A DNA stretch of 64,000 nucleotides from Actinomycetospora cinnamomea (GCF_003096675.1 NZ_QEKW01000002.1:310001-374000); one strand, 5' to 3'. Counted from the first letter of the stretch, positions 1-9,419 are shown. Notes: generated by a model from the sequence alone, not told the origin. Translations and numbers: made by a program.

Positions 1-3000
1 GGCGCAGGACCATCGGCAGGAACGGCGTCCCGACCAGCAGGCCGAGCATCGTGGGCACCGCTGCGGCCTCGTAGAGACCGGTGACGAACTCGGTGCGGCG
101 CACGAACGGGTCCCACAGCGGGGCGACCCGCGGCCGGTACCGCCCGACGACGTGCCGCTTGACCGCGACGACGTAGGCGACGACGGCGAGGCTCGCGGCG
201 GCGGCGAGGACCGGGGCGCCGAGCGCGGTGGGCAGCAGGGCGCGGCCGTCGGCCAGCGCCGAGAGCGCCAGCAGGTAGAGGTAGAGACCGAGCCCGAGCA
301 GCGAGGCCGGCAACGTGGCACGGACGAACTCGACGGCCAGGCGGTGGCGGACGCGGCGGCGGCCCGGGCGGAAGGTCTCCTGCTCGTCGTAGTCGCCGGA
401 GTCCTGGCGCTGGGGCAGGTGCATCGCCGGCGAGCCCAGCCACGACGAGTCGGCGGGCACGCCCTCCGGCGGCGGCACCGTGTGCACGCCGACCAGGGAG
501 CCGGTGCCGGTGCCGGTGCCCGAGGGCACGATCGCGGCGTTGCCGACGAAGGCCCGGTCGCCGACCTGGGTGGGGCGCAGCAGGACGCGGCCGTTCGCGA
601 AGGTCGCGGCGCCGACGCTGGCCATGTCGGCGACGAAGCTCCCGTCGCCGAGGGTGAGCAGGTCGGGGTCGAGGTGCGCCGCGGTCGAGACCTCGGCGCC
701 GGTGCCCACGCGCGCCCCGAGCAGGCGCAGCCAGGTGGGCGTGTACAGCGTCGCGTAGAGCGAGTTGGTGAACGTCAGGCTCTGGGCGAGCAGCGCGTCG
801 GCGACCCACTTGCGCAGGCCGAGACCGGAGTGCACCGGGTGGATGCCGACCGGCGTGCGCGGCAGCACCGCGCGGCGCCCGAGCGCGACGAGCGCGCACA
901 CGGTCAGCACGAACACCGGCCCGGCGAGCAGGGTGGCGACGAGGCCGGCGAGCACGCCGAAGGCCAGCAGCGCGCCCCACACGACCAGCACCGCGGGCAC
1001 CACCATGGCCACCGCGGCCACCTCGAGCCCGAGGAGCCCGGCCAGCGCGCCGGGCAGGTGGCGCGCCCGCCAGCCCGGCAGCGGGTCGGCCCCGCGCATC
1101 GCGTCCAGCGCCGCGTCGGTGACCTCCCGCGGCGCGGGCGGCGAGCCCGCCCACGCCTCCCCGGCCGGGACGGCCTCGTCGCGCCCGAGGGCGGACTGCT
1201 CGGCGAGGTACCCGCCCGCGCCGATCCGGCTGCCCGGGGCGAGCACCGTGTTGGCCCCGGCGACGGCGCCGCGCTCGACGTGCACCGGGCCCACGACGAC
1301 CCAGCCGTCCTCCACCGCCCACGGGTGCAGGGCGGCCCCGTAGCCGACGTCGGCGTCGTCGTCGAGGTGCAGCAGGCGCGGCAGCGTCACGTCCGCGGTC
1401 GCGACGTGCGTGCGCCGCCCGACGCGGGCGCCGAGCAGGCGCAGGTAGGGCGCGAGGAACGGCGAGCCGGCGAGCACCGGCAGCGGCGCGAGCCGCAGCA
1501 CCAGGTCCAGCGTCCAGAGACGCAGGTGGGTGGGACCCCACAGCCGGTACCGGCCGGTCCGGACCCCCGCGGCGAGCGGGCGGGCGAGCAGCACGGGCAG
1601 CACCCAGCGCACGCCGAGCCAGGCGACCGCGCCGGCGGCGAGGACCTGGGCGAGCACGGACGTCGAGACCGTGCCGTCGTTGGCCGTGTAGACCCAGCTC
1701 ACCGGCAGCGTCACCGCGAGCAGGAACAGGTAGAGCACGACGGCCTGGACCGCGCCGGCGGCCGCGACCCGGCGGGTGCGGTGGCGCACCGGGCCGGGCC
1801 GCGGGGCCGCCGAGGTGGCCTCCTGCGACCCCGCGCCCGCGAGGTGCGAGGCCAGCGCGCGCACCGAGGGGTGCGCGTAGAGGTCGCGCACGGCCGGACT
1901 CCCGCCGACGCCGCGCTCCCGCATCAGCGTCACGGTGGTGGCCGCCAGCAGGGAGTGTCCGCCGAGGTCGTCGAAGAAGTCGGCGGTCACCGACAGCTCG
2001 GCCGCCGGCACGCCGAGGGCCTCGGACCACAGCGCGGCGATCCGCTCCTCGAGCTCGCCCTCGGCCTCGACGACGGGGCCGGTCGCGGCGACCAGGCGCC
2101 GGCCCGCGGGCGCGGGCAGCTGCGAGCGGTCGACCTTGCCGCTGACCTGGGTCGGCAGCGTGTCGAGGACGTCCAGCGTCACCGGGACCATGTAGGCGGG
2201 CAGCTGCTCGCGCAGCACGCCGGCCAGGCGGGTGGCGAGGGCGTCCTCGTCGGTGCCGGCGGTGACCACGACGTAGGCGGCGAGGTCCCCGCCGCCGGAG
2301 CCGTCGGAGCCGTCGGGGCCCGGGTCCAGCGCGACGACCGCGCTGCCGACCTCGGGGTCGGTGAGCAGCACGCTCTCGATCTCGCCGAGATCGACGCGGT
2401 GGCCCCGCACCTTGACCTCGGCGTCGGCGCGACCCAGGTACTCGATCTCGCCGTGGGGTGTCCAGCGCCCCAGGTCGCCGGTGCGGTACACGCGGTCGCC
2501 GGTGACGGGGTGCGCGACGAACTTCTCGGCGGTCTTCTCGGGCATGCCGACGTATCCGGTGGCCACCCCCGGCCCGCCCAGGGTGATCTCGCCGACCTCA
2601 CCCGGTCCCACCGGGCGCGGGTCGGGGGCCTCGGCGTCGATCATCTCGGCGCCATAGGTCGGCAGCGGGCGCCCGATCGTCACCGGCCGTCCCGGCACGA
2701 GCTCGCACCACGTGGCGGTGACGGTGGCCTCGGTGGGGCCGTAGGTGTTGAGCATCCGGCGCCCGGGGCGGCTCCAGCGCTCGACGAGCTCGGCGGGGCA
2801 GGCCTCGCCGCCGACGAGGATGCTGCGCAGGCCCGGCAGGTCCCGCGGGATCGTGGCCAGCAGGGTCGGCACGCAGTAGAGCACCGAGACGCGGGCGCGC
2901 TCGAGGTGGTCGGCGAGGTCGGCGCCGAGGCGTCGCTCGTCGTCCGGGCCGACCACCAGCGTCGCGCCGACCGCCCACGTCGGCCAGATCTCCTCGATGG

Positions 3001-3721
3001 AGAAGTCGAAGGAGATCGTCATGCCCTGGTGCACGCGGTCGTCCGGACGCACGTCGTAGACGGCGGGGACCACGGCGAGGAAGTTCGTGATGCTCGACTG
3101 CGCGATCTCGACGCCCTTGGGTCGACCGCTGGAGCCCGAGGTGTAGATGACGTAGGCGGCGGGGTCGTCGACGCCCTGCGGGGAGCGGTCGACGGGCCGG
3201 TCGGCCGGGGCACGGTCGAGCGCGGTGACGGTCTCGGCGTCGTCGAGCGCGAGCCAGTCCCGGCCGACGGCCCGGACGGGCTCGGCGAGGCCGGTGGTGG
3301 TCAGCAGCAGGTCGACGTCGGCATCGTTTGCGACGTAGGCGAGGCGGTCCGCCGGGGCCTCGGGGTCGACCGGGACGAACGCGGCCCCGGCCTTCAGCAC
3401 GCCGAGCAGCGCGACGTAGGTCTCCAGCGAGCGGCCGAGGAACAGGCCCACCCGGGCGCCGGGCCGGACGCCGCGCTCGCGCAGGACGTGCGCGAGCCGG
3501 TTCGCCCGCCGGTCGAGCTCGGCGTAGCTGGTCGCGTGGCCCTCGTGCTCGACGGCGGTGGCCTCGGGCGTGGCGTCGGCGGAGCGCTCGAGAACGTGCT
3601 CGAGGCGGGCCTCCGGCAGCGACGGCCGGCCCTCGGGCGCGCACGCTCCGGCATGGGGTCGTCGCCCCGGCGACCCGGCGGGCCCGCCGGTGCTCTCGGT
3701 CAGGGTGACCAGTCCGGTCAT
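1..3721 (-). CDS. Pls/PosA-family NRPS-like protein (3' end outside window)
   Basis: An adenylation domain activates an amino acid, a carrier domain holds it, and a C-terminal membrane/left-handed-helix part likely polymerises or transfers it; relatives are epsilon-polylysine synthetase-like proteins. Reading back from the ATG at 3721, the adenylation core has YVIYTSGSSGRPKGVEI (about residue 195), NTYGPTEATVTAT (about 320), YRTGDLGRW and GRADAEVKVRGHRVDLGEIE. The carrier site GGHSLLA lies near residue 590. After that come hydrophobic stretches such as AVVLYLFLLAVTLPVSWVY, alternating with glycine- and valine-rich hexapeptide-like repeats (GARVGRRTHVATADVTLP, GDGSFVADMASVGAATF). About 1,240 residues are visible and the frame is open to base 1. 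The ATG follows an AGGGGGGAG ribosome site. No condensation domain is seen, which fits this single-module family. Substrate unknown. Confidence 0.88.
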   Translation of the reverse strand, partial: MTGLVTLTESTGGPAGSPGRRPHAGACAPEGRPSLPEARLEHVLERSADATPEATAVEHEGHATSYAELDRRANRLAHVLRERGVRPGARVGLFLGRSLETYVALLGVLKAGAAFVPVDPEAPADRLAYVANDADVDLLLTTTGLAEPVRAVGRDWLALDDAETVTALDRAPADRPVDRSPQGVDDPAAYVIYTSGSSGRPKGVEIAQSSITNFLAVVPAVYDVRPDDRVHQGMTISFDFSIEEIWPTWAVGATLVVGPDDERRLGADLADHLERARVSVLYCVPTLLATIPRDLPGLRSILVGGEACPAELVERWSRPGRRMLNTYGPTEATVTATWCELVPGRPVTIGRPLPTYGAEMIDAEAPDPRPVGPGEVGEITLGGPGVATGYVGMPEKTAEKFVAHPVTGDRVYRTGDLGRWTPHGEIEYLGRADAEVKVRGHRVDLGEIESVLLTDPEVGSAVVALDPGPDGSDGSGGGDLAAYVVVTAGTDEDALATRLAGVLREQLPAYMVPVTLDVLDTLPTQVSGKVDRSQLPAPAGRRLVAATGPVVEAEGELEERIAALWSEALGVPAAELSVTADFFDDLGGHSLLAATTVTLMRERGVGGSPAVRDLYAHPSVRALASHLAGAGSQEATSAAPRPGPVRHRTRRVAAAGAVQAVVLYLFLLAVTLPVSWVYTANDGTVSTSVLAQVLAAGAVAWLGVRWVLPVLLARPLAAGVRTGRYRLWGPTHLRLWTLDLVLRLAPLPVLAGSPFLAPYLRLLGARVGRRTHVATADVTLPRLLHLDDDADVGYGAALHPWAVEDGWVVVGPVHVERGAVAGANTVLAPGSRIGAGGYLAEQSALGRDEAVPAGEAWAGSPPAPREVTDAALDAMRGADPLPGWRARHLPGALAGLLGLEVAAVAMVVPAVLVVWGALLAFGVLAGLVATLLAGPVFVLTVCALVALGRRAVLPRTPVGIHPVHSGLGLRKWVADALLAQSLTFTNSLYATLYTPTWLRLLGARVGTGAEVSTAAHLDPDLLTLGDGSFVADMASVGAATFANGRVLLRPTQVGDRAFVGNAAIVPSGTGTGTGSLVGVHTVPPPEGVPADSSWLGSPAMHLPQRQDSGDYDEQETFRPGRRRVRHRLAVEFVRATLPASLLGLGLYLYLLALSALADGRALLPTALGAPVLAAAASLAVVAYVVAVKRHVVGRYRPRVAPLWDPFVRRTEFVTGLYEAAAVPTMLGLLVGTPFLPMVLR

Positions 3722-4036
3722 GCTCGCGCTCCCCCCTGGCGTCCGCGGACGCGGCTCGTCGGTGGTGCTCGGGGATCGCGGGGGACGCCGTCGGGGAGGC
3801 GTCGACCCCGCGGCCCGACCTCGCTGTGGGCGCGGGCCGTCCCGGGCCATACCTCCCGCGCGGCGACTGCGAAACGCGATCGCCGCCCAGGGTCAGCCTT
3901 GTCACAGACGGGTAACAGCGGTACACAGCGTGATCGTTCGAGGGTGATCCGAGTGATCACGAACCTGCTGCGTCACCCGTCCGTGTCCGGAGTTCCCCGG
4001 GTCATGGGGTGTGGCGGCGGCGGGTAGCCCCGGGCC
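3722..4036. other. Divergent intergenic region
   Basis: 315 bases separate the start of the minus-strand NRPS-like gene from the plus-strand gene at 4037, so promoters for both should lie here. I see the minus-strand ribosome site next to 3721 and a repeated TGATC pattern around 3940-3960 (gtgatccgagtgatcac). I see no convincing RNA gene or small gene. Confidence 0.5.
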
Positions 4037-5014
4037 GTGACCTCACTACTGCGCGGATTCCGACGGGGTGTCGCGGCGGGCGCTGCCGGCACCACGGCGC
4101 TCAACGCCGCCACCCAGGCCGACATGGTGTTGCGGGCCCGCCCCGCGAGCAGCGCGCCGACGCAGGCGGTGACCGCGGCGGCGCAGAGGCTGGGCGTCGA
4201 GGTCCCGGGCGGGCGCAGCGCGCGGACCCACCGGCTCGAGGGCCTCGGCGCGCTCGCCGGCACCGCGACCGGCCTCGCCGTCGGCGGCGTGGCCGGGGTG
4301 CTGCGCGCGGCGGGGGTGCGCCTGCCCGCCGCGGTGGGCGGCCCGGTGCTCGGCGCCGCCGCGATGCTCGCCACCGACCTCCCGATGTCCCGCCTCGGCG
4401 TCTCGGACCCGCGGCGGTGGAGCGCGGCGGACTGGACCGCCGACGCGATCCCGCACCTCGTCTACGGCGTGACCACCCACGCGGTGCTGGCTGCCGGTGA
4501 CGACCCCCGCGTCGGCGGACCCCCGGCCCCCTCCGCGGCGGCGCTCGCGCGGGCCGCCGCCCTCGGCGCCGCCACGGGGTGCCGCAGCACGGTCGGTCTG
4601 ACCGCGCTGGCGCTGCGCGCCCGGGCGTCCGATCCGCGCGCGGCGAGCTGGTTCGCCTCCCCGGGGCGCCGCGCGGTGCCGGTGCTGGCGACGCTCGGCG
4701 AGATGGCCGGCGACAAGAGCCCGGCCGTCCCCGACCGCACCAGCCCGGGCGGCCTGGCGCCGCGGATCGTGCTCGCGTCCACCGCCGCCGACCTCGCCGC
4801 CCACCGCGATCGGTACGAGGGCGGGCCGCCGGCGCTGGTCGCCGCGCTGGCCGCGGTCGGCACCAGCGTCCTGGGCCAGCGGATGCGCGGGATGGCCGCC
4901 CAGCGGTTCGGCTCCGACCTGCCCGGCGCGCTGGTCGAGGACGCGGTGGCGAGCGGGCTCGCCTGGCTGGGTGCCGGCGGGGTCACTCGTAGAAGTACGG
5001 TCCCCGGGTCCTGA
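4037..5014 (+). CDS. Membrane protein, DUF4126-like C-terminal half
   Basis: A 325-residue protein rich in Ala and Gly with several weak hydrophobic segments (residues 10-25, 70-115, 150-200, 270-320). The second half (GCRSTVGLTALALRA, then LATLGEMAGDKSPAVPDR and a closing GLAWLGAGG) resembles the DUF4126 membrane family. The function of that family is not known. The GTG at 4037 follows a weak purine stretch. The 3' end overlaps the convergent DUF1707 gene by 32 bases (4983-5014). Family assignment rests on pattern recognition only. Confidence 0.6.
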   Translation: MTSLLRGFRRGVAAGAAGTTALNAATQADMVLRARPASSAPTQAVTAAAQRLGVEVPGGRSARTHRLEGLGALAGTATGLAVGGVAGVLRAAGVRLPAAVGGPVLGAAAMLATDLPMSRLGVSDPRRWSAADWTADAIPHLVYGVTTHAVLAAGDDPRVGGPPAPSAAALARAAALGAATGCRSTVGLTALALRARASDPRAASWFASPGRRAVPVLATLGEMAGDKSPAVPDRTSPGGLAPRIVLASTAADLAAHRDRYEGGPPALVAALAAVGTSVLGQRMRGMAAQRFGSDLPGALVEDAVASGLAWLGAGGVTRRSTVPGS

Positions 5015-5612
5015 ACGTCCCCAGGCCGATCGTCCCGGTCACGTGGATCGTCGGGCGGCCCGGGCCGGCGGTGCCGCGGTGGCGGTTCTTGACGGTGCCC
5101 CAGGTCGAGCGCAGTTCATCGGTGTCGACCGCCCAGTCGTCGGGCAGCACGAGCACGACGTTGCCCATGCCGCCCTGCACCTCGAGGTCGATCCGCGGCG
5201 GCGGCGACGCGACCTCGCGGAAGTCGAGCTTGACGTCGGACATGCTCGGCTCGGCGACGATCCGCGGCGGGACGCGCCACGCCCCGGTGCGCTTCTCGCT
5301 GGACCAGCCGGCGCTGAGCACCAGCGGGCGCTCCTCGCGCGGCGCCGGCGGTCGCTGCCAGGGCAGGGTCGCGGGCAGGTCGGCGACGAGAGGGTCCAGC
5401 TCGGCGTAGGTGCGGGCGGCGTAGGCCCGGGCGAGGCGCTCGTCGACCTCGGCGAGATCGAGCCGGCCCTCGCCCAGGGCGTCCCGCAGGACCGCGGCCA
5501 CGGCCTCGCGGTCCGCGTCACCGGCGCGCAGCCCGCCGGGTTCCGGGGCCGGGCTCCCTCCCGGCGTCCGCCCCCGATCCGGGCCGTCTCCCGTCGCGTC
5601 GTCCGCCGCCAC
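4983..5612 (-). CDS. DUF1707 (SHOCT-like) domain protein
   Basis: 209 residues. Residues about 28-80 match the DUF1707 pattern found at the N terminus of many actinobacterial proteins: LRAGDADREAVAAVLRDALGEGRLDLAEVDERLARAYAARTYAELDPLVADLP, seen here in order. The C-terminal part (about 120-209) is a beta-rich domain of the kind often called cell-wall-active antibiotics response-like (a run of alternating hydrophobic residues with GGMGNVVLVLPDDWAV). There is no membrane segment. GTG at 5612 sits 7 bases behind a TAGGGT box, so the mRNA is probably leaderless. Role not established; some relatives in stress regulons are regulators or membrane-associated. Confidence 0.82.
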   Translation of the reverse strand: MAADDATGDGPDRGRTPGGSPAPEPGGLRAGDADREAVAAVLRDALGEGRLDLAEVDERLARAYAARTYAELDPLVADLPATLPWQRPPAPREERPLVLSAGWSSEKRTGAWRVPPRIVAEPSMSDVKLDFREVASPPPRIDLEVQGGMGNVVLVLPDDWAVDTDELRSTWGTVKNRHRGTAGPGRPTIHVTGTIGLGTFRTRGPYFYE

Positions 5613-5619
5613 GCCACCG

Positions 5620-5643
5620 ACCCTAGCCGCCGGCGACTAGCGT
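5620..5643. promoter_or_regulatory. Back-to-back leaderless promoters
   Basis: On the minus strand TAGGGT (5620-5625) lies 7 bases before the GTG at 5612. On the plus strand TAGCGT (5638-5643) lies 6 bases before the GTG at 5650. Both fit the actinobacterial TANNNT -10 element with transcription starting at or next to the start codon. Inferred from spacing only. Confidence 0.55.
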
Positions 5644-5649
5644 GATCGT

Positions 5650-7491
5650 GTGCTCGGCGACCCCGTCGTGCTCGGCCGGCGGACGGCGCCGAGCCGCGTC
5701 CTCTTCGGTCCGCACACCACCAACCTCGCCGACCCCCGGCGCCCTCGCGCGCTGGGCCCCGACCACGTCGCGCACTACCGGGCCCGCGCGGCCGGGGGCG
5801 CAGGCGTCGTCGTCACCGAGGTCGCGTCGGTGGTGCCCGACGACCACCCGATGGAGTACGCGCCGCTGGCCGCGGAGTGTCCCGAGGGCTGGCGCGACGT
5901 CGTCGGCGCGCTCCGGCCGTACGGGACGCTCGTGCTCGCGGGCCTCGGGCACGCGGGCGGACAGGGCTCGACGGCCTACACCCCCGGACCGCTGTGGGCG
6001 CCCTCCGCGGTGCCCGACCCGGCGTCCGGCGAGGTGCCGGCCGTCCTCGACGCCGACGGCATCGCGGCGGTGGTGGCGGGGTTCGCCGCGTCGGCTCGGG
6101 CGGCCGTCGCCGCGGGCTGCGACGGGGTCGAGGTCCAGGCGGGCCAGCACGCCCTGCTGCGCCAGTTCCTGTCCGGGCTCACCAACCACCGCGACGACGC
6201 GTACGGCGCCGACCGGGCGCTGCTGCTGGTCGAGGTGCTCGCCGCGGTCCGGGACGCGGTCGGGCCGGAGGCGCTGGTCGGCCTGCGCCTGACCGTGGAC
6301 GAGCTGGCGCCGTGGGCGGGGATCACGCCTCCCGAGGCGCGGGCGGTGCTCGACCGCGTGGCCCCGTGGGTCGACCTCGTGGTGCCGGTGCGGGGGTCGG
6401 CGCTCTCGGTCGGGGCGACGCGGCCGGACGCGCACACGGCGCCGGGGTTCCTGCGCGTGGCGTGCGCGGAGCTGCGCGTGCCGGGCGTCGCGACGGTGCT
6501 GGCGGGGAGCGTGGTGGACCCGTCCCTCGCCGTCGACGCGCTCGCCTCCGGCGACGCCGACCTCGTCGAGATGACCCGCGCCCAGCTCGCCGACCCCGAC
6601 CTGGTCGCGCTGGTCCGGGCGGGCGCCACGCCGCGCCCGTGCGTGCTGACCAACCAGCAGTGCCGGGCGCGCGACGTCCGCAACCCGCGGGTGTCGTGCA
6701 CGGTGGCGGCGCCCGAGGTGTCCGAGCGGGTGGTGGCGCGGCGCGCCGAGCCCGTGCTCGTGGTCGGGGCCGGGCCGGCGGGACTCGAGGGGGCGCGGAC
6801 GCTGGCGCGGGCGGGGTGCCCGGTGCGGGTGGTCGAGGCCGGTGACGCGGCGGGCGGGCTGCTGCGGCTCGTCGCCGGGCTGCCGGGACGGGAGCGGTTC
6901 GCGCGGCTGGTGGACTGGTGGCTCGACGAGCTCGGGGCGCTCGGGGTGGGGCTCGAGCTCGGGTCGTCGGTGGAGGTGCCGGCGTCCGGGCGCGTGCTCG
7001 ACGCGCGGGGCGGGGTGGACCGCGCGTCCGGCGGGACGCCGATCGCCGCCGCGCTGCGCGACGGCCTGCCGCCCGGCCCGGTCGTGCTCGACGACCCGCT
7101 GGGCGACGGGGCGGCGGTGGCGTTCGCGGAGCGGCTGGCGGCCGACGGGCGCGAGGTCGCGATCGTCGCCCCGGGCGTGCTCGTCGGCCCGGGGCTGGCG
7201 CGCAGCGGCGACCTCGTCGACGCGCAGGTCCGGCTCGCGCGGGCGGGGGTGCGGCGGGTGACCGAGGCGCGGGTGTCGTCGTGGTCGGGGGCGGCGGTGG
7301 TCGTGACCGACGTCGTCACCGGGGCCGTGTCGTCGCTGCCGGCGGCCGCGCTGGTGGACGCGGGCCCGCGGGCGGGGCGGGCGTACGCCGACCGCCCGGG
7401 CCTGGTGCGCGCCGGCGACGCCGTGGCCCCACGGACCGTCGCCGAGGCCGTGCGCGAGGGCCGCGCGGCGGCGCGGGAGCTGCTGGCGTGA
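5650..7491 (+). CDS. Mycofactocin-associated FadH/OYE-family oxidoreductase 1
   Basis: 613 residues in the 2,4-dienoyl-CoA reductase layout: an old-yellow-enzyme TIM barrel (residues 1-330), a cysteine-rich linker, then FAD/NAD(P)-binding Rossmann folds (VLVVGAGPAGLEGARTLARA near residue 370). The barrel opens with PVVLGRRTAPSRVLFGPHTT and carries VTEVASVVPDDHP and DGVEVQAGQHALLRQFLS. Two such enzymes next to mftE and mftF are typical of mycofactocin gene neighbourhoods, where they are thought to be redox partners; substrate unknown. In the [4Fe-4S] motif the usual PC-x2-C-x3-C is PCVLTNQQC, so the second cysteine is a threonine. The stop overlaps the next gene (GTGA). The GTG at 5650 is chosen because it sits behind TAGCGT. 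Confidence 0.85.
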   Translation: MLGDPVVLGRRTAPSRVLFGPHTTNLADPRRPRALGPDHVAHYRARAAGGAGVVVTEVASVVPDDHPMEYAPLAAECPEGWRDVVGALRPYGTLVLAGLGHAGGQGSTAYTPGPLWAPSAVPDPASGEVPAVLDADGIAAVVAGFAASARAAVAAGCDGVEVQAGQHALLRQFLSGLTNHRDDAYGADRALLLVEVLAAVRDAVGPEALVGLRLTVDELAPWAGITPPEARAVLDRVAPWVDLVVPVRGSALSVGATRPDAHTAPGFLRVACAELRVPGVATVLAGSVVDPSLAVDALASGDADLVEMTRAQLADPDLVALVRAGATPRPCVLTNQQCRARDVRNPRVSCTVAAPEVSERVVARRAEPVLVVGAGPAGLEGARTLARAGCPVRVVEAGDAAGGLLRLVAGLPGRERFARLVDWWLDELGALGVGLELGSSVEVPASGRVLDARGGVDRASGGTPIAAALRDGLPPGPVVLDDPLGDGAAVAFAERLAADGREVAIVAPGVLVGPGLARSGDLVDAQVRLARAGVRRVTEARVSSWSGAAVVVTDVVTGAVSSLPAAALVDAGPRAGRAYADRPGLVRAGDAVAPRTVAEAVREGRAAARELLA

Positions 7492-9386
7492 GCGTGCTCG
7501 GCGAACCCGTACGGCTGGGGCCGCGGGTCGTCCGGAACCGGATCGTCCTCCCCGCGCATCTGACCAACGCCGCCGTGGCCCGCCGGCCGACCCCGCAGCA
7601 CGCCGCGTACTACGGCGCGCGCGCGGCGGGCGGGGCCGGGCTGGTGATCACCGAGGAGCAGTCGGTCGACTCCGCCGACCGGCCCTACGAGAAGCTCGTC
7701 GACGGCACCGACCCGGCCGTGGTGCCGGGGTACCGGGCGATCGCCGACGCGGTGCACGCGCACGGGGCGCTGGTGCTCGCGCAGCTCGGGCACAACGGCG
7801 GGCAGTCGTCGTCGCTGTACTCGCGGGCACCGGTGGACGGGACGTCCGACGAGCCCGACCCGATGTTCCGGGAGGTCCCGCGGGCGCTCTCCCCGGCCGG
7901 GCTGTCGCGGCTGGTGGACGGGTTCGGGCTGGTCGCCTCGCACGTGGCCGCGGGCGGGCTGGACGGCGTCGAGGTGCAGTGCTCGCAGGCGTCGCTGATC
8001 CGGCAGCTGGTCTCGGCGCGCTCGCCGCGGGCAGTGCCGTTCCTGGCGGCCGTGCTGCGCGCGGTGCGCTCGGCGATCGGGCCGGACCGGGTGCTCGGGG
8101 TGCGCGTGCAGGGCGACGAGGGCGTGCCGGGCGGGCTCTCCGCGGGCGACGCGGTGCGGGTGGCCGTCGCGGTCGAGCCGCTCGTGGACTACGTCAACAC
8201 CGCCGTCGGCGTCGCCACCCGCACCCTGCCGCTGATCGAGCCACCGATGGGCGTGCCCGCGGGCTACGCCGCGCACGTGCCGTCGGCGGTGCGGGCCGCG
8301 GTGTCGGTGCCGGTGATCGGCGTCGGGCGCTTCACGACACCGGCGCAGGCCCGCGACGCCGTCACGTCGGGATCGTGCGACCTCGTGGGCGTCGTCCGCG
8401 GCCAGATCGCCGACCCGGCCTTCGCGGCCAAGGCCCTGCGCGGCGAGCGCGTGCGCCGCTGCATCGGCTGCAACCAGGAGTGCATCGCCCGCGTCGGCCT
8501 CAACCAGCGCCTGGGCTGCGCGGTGAACCCGGTGGCGGGGCGCGAGTCCTCCGCAGCGAACGTGCTGTTCGCTGCTTCTACGCGCGCGAAGTCCCCGGTC
8601 GCGCGCGTCCTCGTGGTCGGCGGCGGGCCCGCGGGGCTGGCGGCGGCGCTGGCCGCGGCGCGGGCCGGGCACGCGGTGACCCTCGCCGAGCGCGGCGATG
8701 CCCTCGGCGGGCAGCTCGCGCTGGCCGCGCGGGCCCCGGAGCGCCGCGAGCTCGCGCACGCCGTCGCGGACCTGGCGTACGAGGCGCGCGAGGCGGGCGT
8801 GGAGGTCCGGCTGCGGACCGAGGTGGCCGGGGTCGACGCTCCGGTCGACCGCGTCGACGCCGTCGTCCTGGCCACCGGCGCGCGCCCCGCGCTCCCGGAT
8901 TGGGCGACCGGGCTCGACCGCGTCGCCGACGTCACCGACGTCCTGGCCGGGCGGGTGGCGCCGGCCGGGCGCGTGCTGGTCGTCGACGCCGGACGCTCCC
9001 ACGCCGCGACCTCGACCGCGGAGCTCCTGGCGCGCCGCGGGGCGGCCGTGACCACGCTGACCTCGGCGTTGGTCGCGGCCGGGGACCTCGCGCCGACCCT
9101 CGACCGCGAGCGCTGGCGCCGGCGGGCCGTCGACCTCGGGATCGTCGAGCTGACCGACCGGGTGGTGCTGACTGCACGCTCCGGACCCGTTCTCGACGTA
9201 CTGCACCACGTCACCGGCGAGGTGACGGCGTGGCCGGCCGACTGGGTGGTGCACGCCGGCCCCCCCACCCCGCACCTCCCGGACCTGGGCGTGCCCGCCG
9301 TCCGCGTCGGCGACTGCCTCGCCCCCCGCGACCTCGCCGCCGCGATCCGCGAGGGCACGTCCGCGGGCGCCTCCCTACGTGCGTGA
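7488..9386 (+). CDS. Mycofactocin-associated FadH/OYE-family oxidoreductase 2
   Basis: 632 residues with the same layout as the upstream enzyme: OYE barrel, Fe-S linker, then Rossmann folds (RVLVVGGGPAGLAAALAAAR near residue 376). Here the iron-sulfur motif is complete: CIGCNQEC, followed by C after GLNQRLG. GTG at 7488 overlaps the stop of the previous gene by 4 nt, so the two are probably translated together. Between the Fe-S linker and the Rossmann fold (about residues 356-371) the protein carries an extra peptide, SAANVLFAASTRAKSP, encoded by a repeat that also occurs in intergenic DNA at 24333. The last codons and the stop lie inside a long palindrome (9379-9418). Confidence 0.85.
   Translation: MSVLGEPVRLGPRVVRNRIVLPAHLTNAAVARRPTPQHAAYYGARAAGGAGLVITEEQSVDSADRPYEKLVDGTDPAVVPGYRAIADAVHAHGALVLAQLGHNGGQSSSLYSRAPVDGTSDEPDPMFREVPRALSPAGLSRLVDGFGLVASHVAAGGLDGVEVQCSQASLIRQLVSARSPRAVPFLAAVLRAVRSAIGPDRVLGVRVQGDEGVPGGLSAGDAVRVAVAVEPLVDYVNTAVGVATRTLPLIEPPMGVPAGYAAHVPSAVRAAVSVPVIGVGRFTTPAQARDAVTSGSCDLVGVVRGQIADPAFAAKALRGERVRRCIGCNQECIARVGLNQRLGCAVNPVAGRESSAANVLFAASTRAKSPVARVLVVGGGPAGLAAALAAARAGHAVTLAERGDALGGQLALAARAPERRELAHAVADLAYEAREAGVEVRLRTEVAGVDAPVDRVDAVVLATGARPALPDWATGLDRVADVTDVLAGRVAPAGRVLVVDAGRSHAATSTAELLARRGAAVTTLTSALVAAGDLAPTLDRERWRRRAVDLGIVELTDRVVLTARSGPVLDVLHHVTGEVTAWPADWVVHAGPPTPHLPDLGVPAVRVGDCLAPRDLAAAIREGTSAGASLRA
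8553..8597 (+). repeat. Repeat family B, in-frame copy inside OYE gene 2
   Basis: 45 bp matching 39 of 45 positions with the intergenic copy at 24333-24377. It begins with a perfect 8-bp inverted repeat, CAGCGAAC-gtgct-GTTCGCTG. Its length is a multiple of 3, it has no stop in the gene's frame, and it adds about 15 residues at a domain junction. Confidence 0.8.
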
Positions 9387-9418
9387 TCTTCTGAGCTATA
9401 GCGCAGAAGATCACGCAC
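9379..9418. repeat. Palindrome D1 (perfect 15-bp arms) at OYE2 stop codon
   Basis: Left arm GTGCGTGATCTTCTG (9379-9393), loop agctatagcg, right arm CAGAAGATCACGCAC (9404-9418). The TGA of the upstream gene (9384-9386) is within the left arm. A related copy is at 49818-49843. It could act as a transcription terminator or mRNA stabiliser before mftE; there is no T-run. Confidence 0.8.
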
Positions 9419-9419
9419 A

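Noticed and set aside
152..4027. 1,291-codon open frame on the plus strand
   Set aside because: Antisense to the NRPS-like gene, whose adenylation and carrier motifs are clear on the minus strand; composition is Arg/Gly/Ala-rich with no domain. High GC makes such long empty frames common.
5400..5650. Hidden mftA precursor peptide upstream of the OYE genes
   Set aside because: The region encodes the DUF1707 protein on the other strand and no short frame ending in Val-Tyr with a ribosome site was seen.
5976..9275. 1,099-codon frame on the minus strand
   Set aside because: Lies opposite the two OYE-type genes that have clear motifs; no domain in the translation.
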